A DNA stretch of 20,846 nt from DASUBN01 sp036263155 (GTDB lineage: Bacteria; Pseudomonadota; Gammaproteobacteria; Natronospirales; REEB76): positions 1-20,846 of the forward strand of contig DATAHN010000005.1 in the NCBI GenBank assembly GCA_036263155.1, given 5' to 3'. A program made the position numbers and the translations under genes. Positions 1 through 6,409 of the stretch are shown one piece after another (position 1 is the first letter of the stretch; each line of letters begins with the position of its first letter). The notes beneath the pieces are model-generated. The model saw only the letters and a list, made by a program, of their open reading frames with translations. It ran no database searches and had not been told where the DNA came from.

Positions 1-1365
1 GGCTGGCACCAGGAGAAGTGGACGCATCCGCCGCAGCCCAACGTGGAAGGCTTGCCGCTGCACGCGAGCCTGGACCAGGTGTCGCCGGATAACCCGGTGA
101 TGCTCACCCACGCCAGCGGCCACGGCATCTTCGTGAACGGCGTGGTCCTGAAGCTCGTCGGCGTGCACAAGGGCACGCCGGACCCGGCGGGTGGGCAGAT
201 CGTGAAGGATGCCGCCGGCGAACCGGTGGGTTTCCTAAGGGACAACGCCATGAATCCGGCGCGCCAAGCCTATGAGGCGGCGATCCAGGGCGCCGGCGAG
301 GAGCAGAATGTGGCGCAGCTGCGGGAGGCCGCGAAGCTCGCCGCCCAGGATGCGCTCGCCAAGGGCATCACCGGCTTCGTGGACCAGGGCGAGAGCTTCG
401 CGGCGCTGGACGCGCTCAAGCAGCTCGCCCACGACGGCGGCCTGCCGCTGCGCCTCTACGCCGAGGTGGACCCGGGCGGCGACGACATGGGCCTCGCGGC
501 CGCCGCGAAGTACCAGAAGTATCCGCCCCTGGAGCAGCTGCAGCGCTTCCTGCCGGAGCACCGCGTCATCGGCTACGCGGACGACCACTTCACGGTGCGG
601 GCCGTGGGCGAGGTGTACTCGGACGGCGCGCTGGGCACCCACACCGCCTGGTTCCTGAAGCCCTACGACGACTTGCCCAACAGCAGCGGCGTCAGCGTGC
701 TGGCTCCCAAAGACATCCGCGCCTGGGCCGAGGCCTCCCTCAAGGCCGGCTACCAGGTGACCACCCACGCCATCGGCGACAGGGCCAACCGCGAAGTGCT
801 GGACGTGTACCAGGCGCTCTTCGCCGCGCACCCGGAGGCCAAGGACCAGCGCTGGCGCATCGAGCACGTGCAGCACCTGGACCCCGCCGACATCCCGCGT
901 TTCGGCAAGCTGGGCGTGATCGCGTCCATGCAGTCCATCCACGAGTGCTCGGACGCGCCCTACGTGGTGAAGCGCCTGGGTGCAGAACGCGCGAAGCGGG
1001 GTGCCTACGCCTGGCACGCCATCATCGCCAGCGGCGGCATGATCGCGAACGGCACCGACGTGCCGGTGGAGGACGAGGATCCGATCCCGAACTTCTACTG
1101 TGCCGTGACGCGCCGCGCCAAGAACGACGGCACGCCGTTCTACCCGGAGCAGGCCATGACCCGGGAGGAGGCGCTCAAGTCCTACACCTGGAACAACGCC
1201 TACGCGACGTTCACCGAGGACAAGCTGGGTTCGCTTAAAGTCGGGAAGTACGCGGACATCACGGTGCTGTCGCAGGACATCCTGGCGGTGCCGGAGGCGG
1301 ACATCCCGGCGACGAAGGTGCTCTACACGCTGGTGGGTGGCAAGGTCGCTTACAAGCGGCCCTGA
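1..1365 (+). CDS. Amidohydrolase, YtcJ-like (amidohydrolase family 3), 5' truncated by window edge
   Basis: A metal-dependent hydrolase of the amidohydrolase superfamily, YtcJ/LAF branch, expected to cleave an amide or related C-N bond; the substrate is unknown. The reading frame is open from base 1 (it begins GWHQEKWTHPPQPN), so the GTG at 43 is not the real start. 454 residues are visible and family members are usually about 540-570, so the N-terminal beta-domain and the first HxH metal motif lie upstream. Family hallmarks present in order are THAIGDRAN (near base 765), RIEHVQHL followed by IASMQSIH (near 860-945), NGTDVPVEDEDP (near 1050-1085) and the C-terminal GSLKVGKYADITVLS, which is typical of amidohydrolase composite domains. 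The gene converges on the hemerythrin-like gene with six bases between stop codons. No signal peptide can be judged because the start is missing. Family assignment is secure, substrate is not. Confidence 0.93.
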   Translation, partial: GWHQEKWTHPPQPNVEGLPLHASLDQVSPDNPVMLTHASGHGIFVNGVVLKLVGVHKGTPDPAGGQIVKDAAGEPVGFLRDNAMNPARQAYEAAIQGAGEEQNVAQLREAAKLAAQDALAKGITGFVDQGESFAALDALKQLAHDGGLPLRLYAEVDPGGDDMGLAAAAKYQKYPPLEQLQRFLPEHRVIGYADDHFTVRAVGEVYSDGALGTHTAWFLKPYDDLPNSSGVSVLAPKDIRAWAEASLKAGYQVTTHAIGDRANREVLDVYQALFAAHPEAKDQRWRIEHVQHLDPADIPRFGKLGVIASMQSIHECSDAPYVVKRLGAERAKRGAYAWHAIIASGGMIANGTDVPVEDEDPIPNFYCAVTRRAKNDGTPFYPEQAMTREEALKSYTWNNAYATFTEDKLGSLKVGKYADITVLSQDILAVPEADIPATKVLYTLVGGKVAYKRP

Positions 1366-1371
1366 CCCGGC

Positions 1372-1920
1372 TCAGGTCTGCTGCATGAGGTGCTCATAGA
1401 GCAGCTCGTAGCGTTCCCCCGGGTTGCGGCCGAACAGCGGGTCATCCACCATCCCGAACTGCCGCTCCACGTCCTCCCAGTCCGCGGCGGTCAGCGCCTG
1501 TTCCGCCCGCGGGAACAGCACGTGCTCCTCCCGCTCCGAGTGCTTGCGCTGGGACTCGAGGTAGGCCCGCCCGATGTCCAGCAGCCGGCCGCGGGCCGTG
1601 GTCCCCGGCTTGGGCGCGTTCAGCGCGCATTCGATGATCCACTCTTCCTGCTCGTAGATCTCCCGGTGCTCGCGGCGGGCGTGCTCCACCGCCTCGCGCA
1701 TGTCCGGCGCGCGCGCCATCAGGCGCGCGAAGATGAAATCCTCCTTGGGATGATGCACCAGGCCCGGGAAGCGCCGCATGTAGTGCATGGCGTTCGCCAG
1801 CAGCACGAAGTCCGGCACGCTGCCGCGCTCCAGGATGGCGAGCTGGTCGCGCACCACCACCAGCACGCTGCGCATGTTGCCGTGCTCCTGGCGCAGGGCA
1901 TTGATCGGGTTCACGGGCAT
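1372..1920 (-). CDS. Hemerythrin-like HHE-domain protein
   Basis: A 182-residue four-helix protein of the hemerythrin HHE cation-binding type, which binds a di-iron centre and in characterised members senses or carries O2 or deals with NO and iron-sulfur damage. Candidate ligands are H13 (RQEHGNM), H57 with E60 and D61 (HHPKED), H85 (ARREHREI), and H127 with E131 and H133 (KHSEREEHVLFP); this spacing fits a hemerythrin bundle. There is no signal peptide or extra signalling domain, so it is a stand-alone cytoplasmic protein. The ATG start is supported by a GGAGGA Shine-Dalgarno at 1925-1930 (minus strand), four bases away. A TATAAA -10 and an FNR-like box lie upstream at the right spacing (separate entry), suggesting control by oxygen or nitric oxide. 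It is divergent from the outer-membrane-like gene at 2091. Confidence 0.9.
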   Translation of the reverse strand: MPVNPINALRQEHGNMRSVLVVVRDQLAILERGSVPDFVLLANAMHYMRRFPGLVHHPKEDFIFARLMARAPDMREAVEHARREHREIYEQEEWIIECALNAPKPGTTARGRLLDIGRAYLESQRKHSEREEHVLFPRAEQALTAADWEDVERQFGMVDDPLFGRNPGERYELLYEHLMQQT

Positions 1921-1949
1921 GGCTTCCTCCGCCTTGCGGACCAGCCTTT

Positions 1950-1991
1950 TTTATAGCCCGGCGGGGCAGGGACCGCCTTGACCTGGATCAG
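1950..1991 (-). promoter_or_regulatory. Candidate FNR/DNR-type promoter of the hemerythrin-like gene
   Basis: The sequence TTGACCTGGATCAG at 1978-1991 matches 8 of 10 defined positions of the FNR/ANR/DNR consensus TTGAT-N4-ATCAA. On the minus strand, TATAAA occupies 1955-1950, so transcription would start near 1943. The centre of the box (1984.5) is then about 41.5 bases upstream of that start, the spacing of class II FNR-activated promoters. The start position is inferred from the -10 alone. Confidence 0.6.
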
Positions 1992-2080
1992 TCGGAGGCG
2001 GGACGCCCAGGGGCGTGAGACCGCGGTCTGCCGGGATTATTCCCACGCGGCCGCCGCCTGTGCAGCGGCGGGCGCGTATA

Positions 2081-2094
2081 TCATGGGCCCATGA
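2081..2094. other. Perfect 14-bp palindrome spanning the start codon of the outer-membrane-like gene
   Basis: TCATGGGCCCATGA is its own reverse complement and contains the ATG at 2091. It also holds a second ATG at 2083 that opens a three-codon frame (ATG GGC CCA TGA) whose stop overlaps the gene start by four bases. No Shine-Dalgarno is visible, and TATATC (2077-2082) sits directly upstream. It could be an operator, a start-codon hairpin or chance. Confidence 0.4.
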
Positions 2095-2768
2095 GATTCC
2101 TTTCGGTCCCGCATTGTGTCGCGCTGTCCGCGTTGCTCATCCTCGCGCCCGCCCGCGCGGATTCCCTGTACGACGCCGGCGGCAACACCTACCTCGACAT
2201 CGGCCGCTTCACCACCGACTTCCGCTACGCCGACGGGGACCATGAGGGGCACGTGGGGCGCTACGGCGTCGCGTTCGAGGAGCCCCTGGCGGACGACGTC
2301 ACCTTCGGCCTGCACGGCGGCTACCTCACCTGGGACGCGCAGGGTGAGCCGCCCGCCGCGCCGCTGGACTTCAGCGGCCGTTACCTCGGCGTGCTGGGGC
2401 GCTACCAGGGCAGCCGCGGCGACTACTTCAACCTCGCGGCGGAGTTCTCCTACACCTGGCATGACGTGGACAGCGTGGGGTTCGCCTCGGCGCGCTCGGA
2501 AGTCACCTGGTACGAGACCTGGGCCAGCTTCGGCCCGCTGCTGCGCGCCGGGCGCTGGCGGCTCGGCTTCGGCGGCTATTACCAGGGCTTCGACGGCGGC
2601 ACCGAGACCGATACCAATCCCGGCCGTCACGCGGGGTTCGAGGCCGCCCGGCACACCGGCGCCTACGTCGGCCTCACGTTCTACGTGGACCCCACGGGCT
2701 CGTTCTCCATCATCGGGACGACGGGCGCCCGTCGAGGGATGAAGCTCGTCTTCAAACGCGAGTTCTGA
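2091..2768 (+). CDS. Putative exported outer-membrane beta-barrel protein, unknown function
   Basis: I do not recognise a named family. The 225-residue product has a clear signal peptide (basic start, hydrophobic core, probable cleavage after APARA, residue 23). The mature part consists of short alternating polar and aromatic segments such as YLDIGRFTTDFRYAD, VTFGLHGGYLTW and RWRLGFGGYYQGF, typical of amphipathic transmembrane beta-strands, and ends in phenylalanine (KLVFKREF), the usual C-terminal signature recognised by the BAM machinery. A small porin-like or OmpW/OmpA-barrel-like protein of 8-10 strands would fit. The start at 2091 gives the complete signal peptide; there is no Shine-Dalgarno, and a -10-like TATATC eight bases upstream raises the possibility of a leaderless message. 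The stop codon is followed after five bases by repeat copy A1. Export is well supported, the barrel is inferred. Confidence 0.75.
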   Translation: MRFLSVPHCVALSALLILAPARADSLYDAGGNTYLDIGRFTTDFRYADGDHEGHVGRYGVAFEEPLADDVTFGLHGGYLTWDAQGEPPAAPLDFSGRYLGVLGRYQGSRGDYFNLAAEFSYTWHDVDSVGFASARSEVTWYETWASFGPLLRAGRWRLGFGGYYQGFDGGTETDTNPGRHAGFEAARHTGAYVGLTFYVDPTGSFSIIGTTGARRGMKLVFKREF

Positions 2769-2773
2769 AATCA

Positions 2774-2902
2774 CCTCAAGAGCTACTGCGCTTGGCATGA
2801 CTTCGTTGTGGCCCGGCTCGGAATCCTCATGTACACCAAAAGTACACTCCGGTTCCTCGCCGGCCACGCCTCGTCCTGCCTGCGCTCGTGACGCTCTTGA
2901 GG
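2774..2902 (+). repeat. Structured dispersed repeat, copy A1
   Basis: 129-bp foldback element, the most diverged of four copies. Outer stem CCTCAAGAGC (2774-2783) pairs perfectly with GCTCTTGAGG (2893-2902). Inner stems are GGCATGAC (2794-2801) with GTCCTGCC (2873-2880, one mismatch), GTGGCC (2808-2813) with GGCCAC (2862-2867), and apical TGTAC (2830-2834) with GTACA (2842-2846) around a 7-base loop. It starts five bases after the stop codon of the outer-membrane-like gene. A T-rich tract (TTTCTTT) follows within about ten bases, so a role as a terminator or 3'-end stabiliser is possible. Confidence 0.85.
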
Positions 2903-2959
2903 CGATTTCTTTGATGCCGCATGCGAAGACCTAGGAATGACAGGGCCCAAAACCCTCTC

Positions 2960-2987
2960 TTGGGTTGATGCTTTTAATTGGTATGCT
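2960..2987 (+). promoter_or_regulatory. Candidate extended -10 promoter for the glutamate-synthase-like gene
   Basis: TGG-TATGCT (-10 at 2982-2987, extended by TG at 2979-2980) with a weak -35, TTGGGT (2960-2965), 16 bases upstream. It lies 30 bases before the ATG at 3018. A nearly identical string precedes the lipoprotein gene (5097-5105 region). Called by eye; the -35 is poor. Confidence 0.4.
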
Positions 2988-3017
2988 TAGGCCAGGGAAC
3001 CAAGCGGGGTAGGGGTC

Positions 3018-4592
3018 ATGCTCATCTTCCTTTGGATCGTCGGCGGCATCCTGGTCTTCCTGGGGCTCGTAGCTCTCTACGACATCCGCCAGCAGCGCCA
3101 CGCCATCACCCACAACTATCCCATCATCGGCCATCTGCGCTACCTGATGGAATTCATCGGGCCGGAGCTGCGCCAATACTGGGTGGCGGACGACAAGGAA
3201 GAGCTGCCTTTCAACCGCAGCGAGCGCACCTGGGTCTACGCCACCTCCAAGGGCCAGAACAACTTCTTCGGCTTCGGCACCGAGGAGCAGCAGTACTCCG
3301 TCGGCTATCCCATCATCAAGAACAGGGCCTTCCCCTTCCCGGAGGACAAGGCCGTGCACTTGAACGGGGATCCCAGCGCCGTGCCCTGCCTCAAGGTGCT
3401 GGGCGCGACCCACAAGCGCAAGCACGCCTGGCGTCCCCCCTCGGTGGTGAACATCTCCGCCATGTCCTTCGGCTCCCTGGGCAAGAACGCCATCTCCGCC
3501 CTGAACCTCGGCGCCAAGATGGCCCATGCTTTCCACAACACCGGCGAAGGGGGACTCAGCCCCTACCATCTCCTCGGCGGCGACGTGGTGTTCGAGATCG
3601 GCACCGGCTACTTCGGCGTGCGCGGCAAGGACGGCAAGTTCAGCATGGACATGCTGGCGGAGAAGTGCGCCCGCTATCCGCAGATCAAGGCCATCGAGCT
3701 CAAGCTCTCCCAGGGCGCCAAGCCCGGCAAGGGCGGCGTGCTGCCCGGCGTGAAAGTGGTGCCGGAGATCGCCGCCACCCGCGGCGTGCCGGCCTACCAG
3801 GACTGCATCTCGCCCAACGCCCACGCCGAGTTCGGCACCGTGGACGAGATGATCGACTTCATCGAGCGCATCGCGGACCGCACCGGACTGCCGGTGGGCA
3901 TCAAGTCCGCCATCGGCTTCACGGACTTCTGGGAGGAGCTGGCCCAGCGCATGAAGAAGCGCAAGGAAGGGCCGGACCACATCACCATCGACGGCGGCGA
4001 GGGCGGCACCGGTGCCGCGCCGCTCACCTACGCGGACCACGTCTCGCTGCCGTTCAAGATCGGCTTCGCGCGGGTGTACCAGATCTTCCAGAAGCAGGGC
4101 ATCTCGAAGGACGTGGTGTGGATCGGCAGCGGCAAGCTGGGATTCCCGGACCGGGCCGTGGTGGCGTTCGCCATGGGCTGCGACATGGTGAACGTGGCAC
4201 GCGAGGCCATGCTCTCCATCGGCTGCATCCAGTCCCAGAGCTGCCACACCGGCCACTGCCCCACCGGCATCACCACCATGAGCGCCTGGCGCCAGGCGGG
4301 CCTGAACGTGGACATCAAGGCCGTCCGCTGCGCGAACTACCTCAAGGGTTTTCGCAAGGAGCTGGTGGCGCTGGCCCACACCGCAGGCTACGAGCACCCC
4401 TGCCAGTTCCGCGCCTCGGACATCGAGCTCTCCACCGGCGTCAACAAGTTCTCACCGCTCGACCAGGTGCTGGGCTACATGGCGGACAAGCCGCAGTTCA
4501 CCAGCATGTATGATCTCGCGCTGGCCTCCGCCAAGCCGCCGGTGAAGCTTGAGGCCGTGAAGCCCAGGAAGACCGCTAAAGCCACCGCATAG
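3018..4592 (+). CDS. Membrane-tethered FMN-binding glutamate synthase family protein (GltB2-like)
   Basis: A 524-residue protein of the glutamate synthase central/FMN domain family (PF01645). In true glutamate synthase this TIM barrel makes glutamate from 2-oxoglutarate and ammonia on FMN next to a 3Fe-4S cluster. Visible hallmarks are NISAMSFGSLGKNAI, NTGEGGLSPYH, the FMN-phosphate loop TIDGGEGGTGAAPLTYADH, and the cluster motif C403-x5-C409-x4-C414 (CIQSQSCHTGHCPTG), with the same spacing as in GltB. It lacks the N-terminal glutamine amidotransferase and the C-terminal GXGXG domain, and no gltD-like NADPH subunit is nearby. Residues 1-23 form a hydrophobic helix, so it is probably anchored to the inner membrane facing the cytoplasm. 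A weak GGGG ribosome site lies upstream. The next gene starts eight bases later, implying cotranscription. Such stand-alone proteins are widely annotated as glutamate synthases, but their reaction and electron donor are unclear. Confidence 0.93.
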   Translation: MLIFLWIVGGILVFLGLVALYDIRQQRHAITHNYPIIGHLRYLMEFIGPELRQYWVADDKEELPFNRSERTWVYATSKGQNNFFGFGTEEQQYSVGYPIIKNRAFPFPEDKAVHLNGDPSAVPCLKVLGATHKRKHAWRPPSVVNISAMSFGSLGKNAISALNLGAKMAHAFHNTGEGGLSPYHLLGGDVVFEIGTGYFGVRGKDGKFSMDMLAEKCARYPQIKAIELKLSQGAKPGKGGVLPGVKVVPEIAATRGVPAYQDCISPNAHAEFGTVDEMIDFIERIADRTGLPVGIKSAIGFTDFWEELAQRMKKRKEGPDHITIDGGEGGTGAAPLTYADHVSLPFKIGFARVYQIFQKQGISKDVVWIGSGKLGFPDRAVVAFAMGCDMVNVAREAMLSIGCIQSQSCHTGHCPTGITTMSAWRQAGLNVDIKAVRCANYLKGFRKELVALAHTAGYEHPCQFRASDIELSTGVNKFSPLDQVLGYMADKPQFTSMYDLALASAKPPVKLEAVKPRKTAKATA

Positions 4593-4600
4593 GAAATCCC

Positions 4601-4921
4601 ATGAGACGCATCGTCCCGCTGATCCTAGCCGCTTTCCTGCTTTCGCCGGCTTACGCCACCAAGGACGTGGAGGTGCAGGTGAAGTACCTGGGCCAAGGCG
4701 TGTTCCAGTTCGGCAAGAAGGCCTACGTCTACGACGCGCTGGTGGACACCCTGCACACCGTCTACAAGGACAAGCCCATGGACTGGGTGATCGTGGACAT
4801 GGGCGCCACGGCCTCGCAGCAGGACAAGGCTAAGGTCTGCCAGCTCCGTCAGTCCCTGCTCACGAAGGTGATCATGTTCATCACCGTGGATAAGGACAAG
4901 CGGGAACTGTTCTGCAACTAA
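4601..4921 (+). CDS. Small exported protein, ExbD-like fold suspected, paralogue of the 5152 gene
   Basis: A 106-residue product with a signal peptide (probable cleavage after SPAYA, residue 19), hence periplasmic. I recognise no named family. The mature region has the beta-alpha-beta rhythm of the periplasmic domain of ExbD/TolR (VEVQVKYLGQGVFQFGKKA, a helix around DALVDTLHTVY, then WVIVDMGATASQQDKAKVCQL), but the ExbD transmembrane anchor with its conserved Asp is absent. Two cysteines (KVCQL and the LFCN terminus) could form a disulfide. It aligns with the lipoprotein encoded at 5152, including both cysteines. AGGA seven bases before the ATG supports the start. It follows the glutamate-synthase-like gene by eight bases and is probably in its operon. 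Its stop codon lies inside the outer stem of repeat A2. Confidence 0.75.
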   Translation: MRRIVPLILAAFLLSPAYATKDVEVQVKYLGQGVFQFGKKAYVYDALVDTLHTVYKDKPMDWVIVDMGATASQQDKAKVCQLRQSLLTKVIMFITVDKDKRELFCN

Positions 4922-5045
4922 AGCTGCTGCGCCTCGCATAGCGTCGTTGCACTTCGGACTCGCATTCGGTCATGCACACTTAAGAGTGCACTCCCTCCCG
5001 CTCGCCTCGTGCGCCTTGCTCTGCTTCGGCTCGCGACGCTTTTAG
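4918..5045 (+). repeat. Structured dispersed repeat, copy A2
   Basis: 128-bp foldback, closely similar to A4. Outer stem CTAAAGC (4918-4924) pairs with GCTTTTAG (5038-5045, one bulged T); the TAA stop of the upstream gene (4919-4921) is part of this stem. Inner stems are CGCATAGC (4935-4942) with GCTCTGCT (5018-5025, two mismatches), GCAC (4949-4952) with GTGC (5009-5012), and apical TGCAC (4973-4977) with GTGCA (4986-4990). The T-rich string TTCTTTT follows a few bases after the element. Confidence 0.9.
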
Positions 5046-5077
5046 TGCAATTCTTTTGGCGCCGCTGAAAGGGCGGG

Positions 5078-5105
5078 TCTGATCAAGCCGGCGCGCTGGT
5101 ATGCT
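5078..5105 (+). promoter_or_regulatory. Candidate extended -10 promoter for the small lipoprotein gene
   Basis: TGG-TATGCT ends at 5105 (-10 hexamer 5100-5105, TG at 5097-5098), followed by TTAGGCAG, almost the same string as upstream of the glutamate-synthase-like gene. No good -35 is visible at 16-17 bases. It lies about 46 bases upstream of the ATG at 5152. Confidence 0.35.
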
Positions 5106-5151
5106 TTAGGCAGTGACAGCCTGATCAGCATCCTGCATAGAGGAAAATGAG

Positions 5152-5475
5152 ATGAAGATCTGCAGTTTAGCTCTCGCAGCCGCAGTGGTGCTGCTCTCCG
5201 CCTGCGCCTCCGGCCCCACGTCTGGCGGCCCGGTGCTGCAGGTGAAGTTCGTGGCGCAGGACCAGTACTCCTACGACGGCACGGTCTACAGCTACGCGGA
5301 TTTGTTGAAGCAACTGCGCGCCGCCCACGGCAGCGCGATAGAAGCGGACATGGACGATGCCGCCACCATCGGCGACATCATGTCGGTGTGCACTCTGCAG
5401 TCGGACACGAGCATGCCGGTGCGGGGCCACTACCTCAGCAACGGCGAGCAGAAAGCCGTCACCTGCCAGCAGTAG
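5152..5475 (+). CDS. Small lipoprotein, paralogue of the 4601 gene
   Basis: A 107-residue lipoprotein: the signal peptide ends in the lipobox LSAC, making C18 the lipidated residue; the following residues are A-S-G, not Asp, so sorting to the outer membrane is expected. No named family is recognised. From residue 28 on it matches the exported protein at 4601 (LQVKFVAQDQYSYDG against VQVKYLGQGVFQFGK, then a helix, then SVCTL against KVCQL, with a last cysteine just before the C-terminus in both), so the two look like an ancient duplication in which one copy is lipidated and the other soluble. AGGA seven bases ahead of the ATG supports the start. Its own candidate promoter lies between repeat A2 and the gene. 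It converges on the DUF1223 gene with one base between stop codons. Confidence 0.75.
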   Translation: MKICSLALAAAVVLLSACASGPTSGGPVLQVKFVAQDQYSYDGTVYSYADLLKQLRAAHGSAIEADMDDAATIGDIMSVCTLQSDTSMPVRGHYLSNGEQKAVTCQQ

Positions 5476-5476
5476 C

Positions 5477-6241
5477 TCAGGGCTTCAGCATCCCGCCCGC
5501 CGCCTGGATCGGCTCCGGGTCGCCCTGGCGCGAGACCCAGCCCGCCAGCGCATAGTGTGTGGCCTTCGCCGCCGCGAGCGGCGGGGCGAGTGTCATGACC
5601 GCCTCGTAGCTGCCGTCCTTGGCGGCGAGGGGCCCATGGGTGTCCGAGACCACCAGGAAATCATGCCGCAGGGTCTTGCCGTGGTTCTCGCCGGCGCCGA
5701 CCGGCACGTCCACGCCGAAGGCCAGCAGCACCACGTGGGCTTCCAGCCGGTCGTCCCGCGCCTTCTGCGGGGCGAAGTGCACTGTGACCTTGCGCCCGTC
5801 GGCGGCGAGGGAGAGCACGCCTACGGTCCAGCCGCCATCCAGCGTCAGCGGGCGGTGGTCGAAGAAGTTCAGCCAGTCCTTGCCGTCCATCACGAACTGC
5901 GGCGTGTAGATGGTCTTGCCGCCCGCGGCGGCGGCGATGGCCTGCTGGCGCTGGGTGTAGGCGTGGCTGTCGAAGGGGTCGCGCCAGCCGAGGTAATCCC
6001 AGTAGTCCACGTGGAAGGTGACCGGCACCACGCGCTTCCACAGGCGGTCGTCCCCCTGCAGGTCCGAGAGCCAGGCTTCCGCCGGCGGGCAGCTGTCGCA
6101 GCCTTCCGAGGTGTAGAGCTCCAGCAGGCTCACCTTGGCGGCGGTGCTCACGATGGTCTGGGGCGCGGCGAGGGCGCCGGTGCTGAGCAGTAATAACAGG
6201 GCAGGGGCTGACCGGATCAAAGGCGTTCTCCACGTGGGCAT
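5477..6241 (-). CDS. DUF1223 family secreted thioredoxin-fold protein
   Basis: A 254-residue DUF1223 protein with a thioredoxin-like fold; members are exported and their reaction is not established. A signal peptide ends near residues 25-26 (STGALAA). The family signature LELYTSEGCDSCPPAEAWL carries a redox-type CxxC (C48, C51). It is followed by VTFHVDYWDYLGWRDPF, and the cis-proline segment is YTPQFVMDG. Two starts are possible: ATG at 6241, used here, has no good ribosome site; TTG at 6220 (codon 8) has GGAG seven bases upstream (6228-6231, minus strand) and still leaves a normal signal peptide, so the TTG may be the real start. The same frame stays open far upstream, antisense to the next gene, but that part is not credible coding. 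It is divergent from the propeller-phosphoesterase gene. Confidence 0.9.
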   Translation of the reverse strand: MPTWRTPLIRSAPALLLLLSTGALAAPQTIVSTAAKVSLLELYTSEGCDSCPPAEAWLSDLQGDDRLWKRVVPVTFHVDYWDYLGWRDPFDSHAYTQRQQAIAAAAGGKTIYTPQFVMDGKDWLNFFDHRPLTLDGGWTVGVLSLAADGRKVTVHFAPQKARDDRLEAHVVLLAFGVDVPVGAGENHGKTLRHDFLVVSDTHGPLAAKDGSYEAVMTLAPPLAAAKATHYALAGWVSRQGDPEPIQAAGGMLKP

Positions 6242-6409
6242 ATAGGGGGAGGACCCCGGCTCCTGGCCGGTTATTGCAGCCGGCGGACTTCGGGCCGGGG
6301 TGGTGGAAAAACCCCTCCAGACGGCGAATTCCTTCCGGGCAAAACGGTCACAAGGAGCAGTATCTTTATAACCGATATCGGCCGGGACCGCTGCCAGGAG
6401 GGTGTTGTG

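Noticed and set aside
4918..5045. The A repeats as integron attC sites, since they are imperfect palindromes directly after stop codons with copy-specific outer stems
   Set aside because: The conserved ends are AAAGC with GCTTT, not the RYYYAAC and GTTRRRY core sites, the genes are ordinary chromosomal ones on both strands, and no integrase is present.
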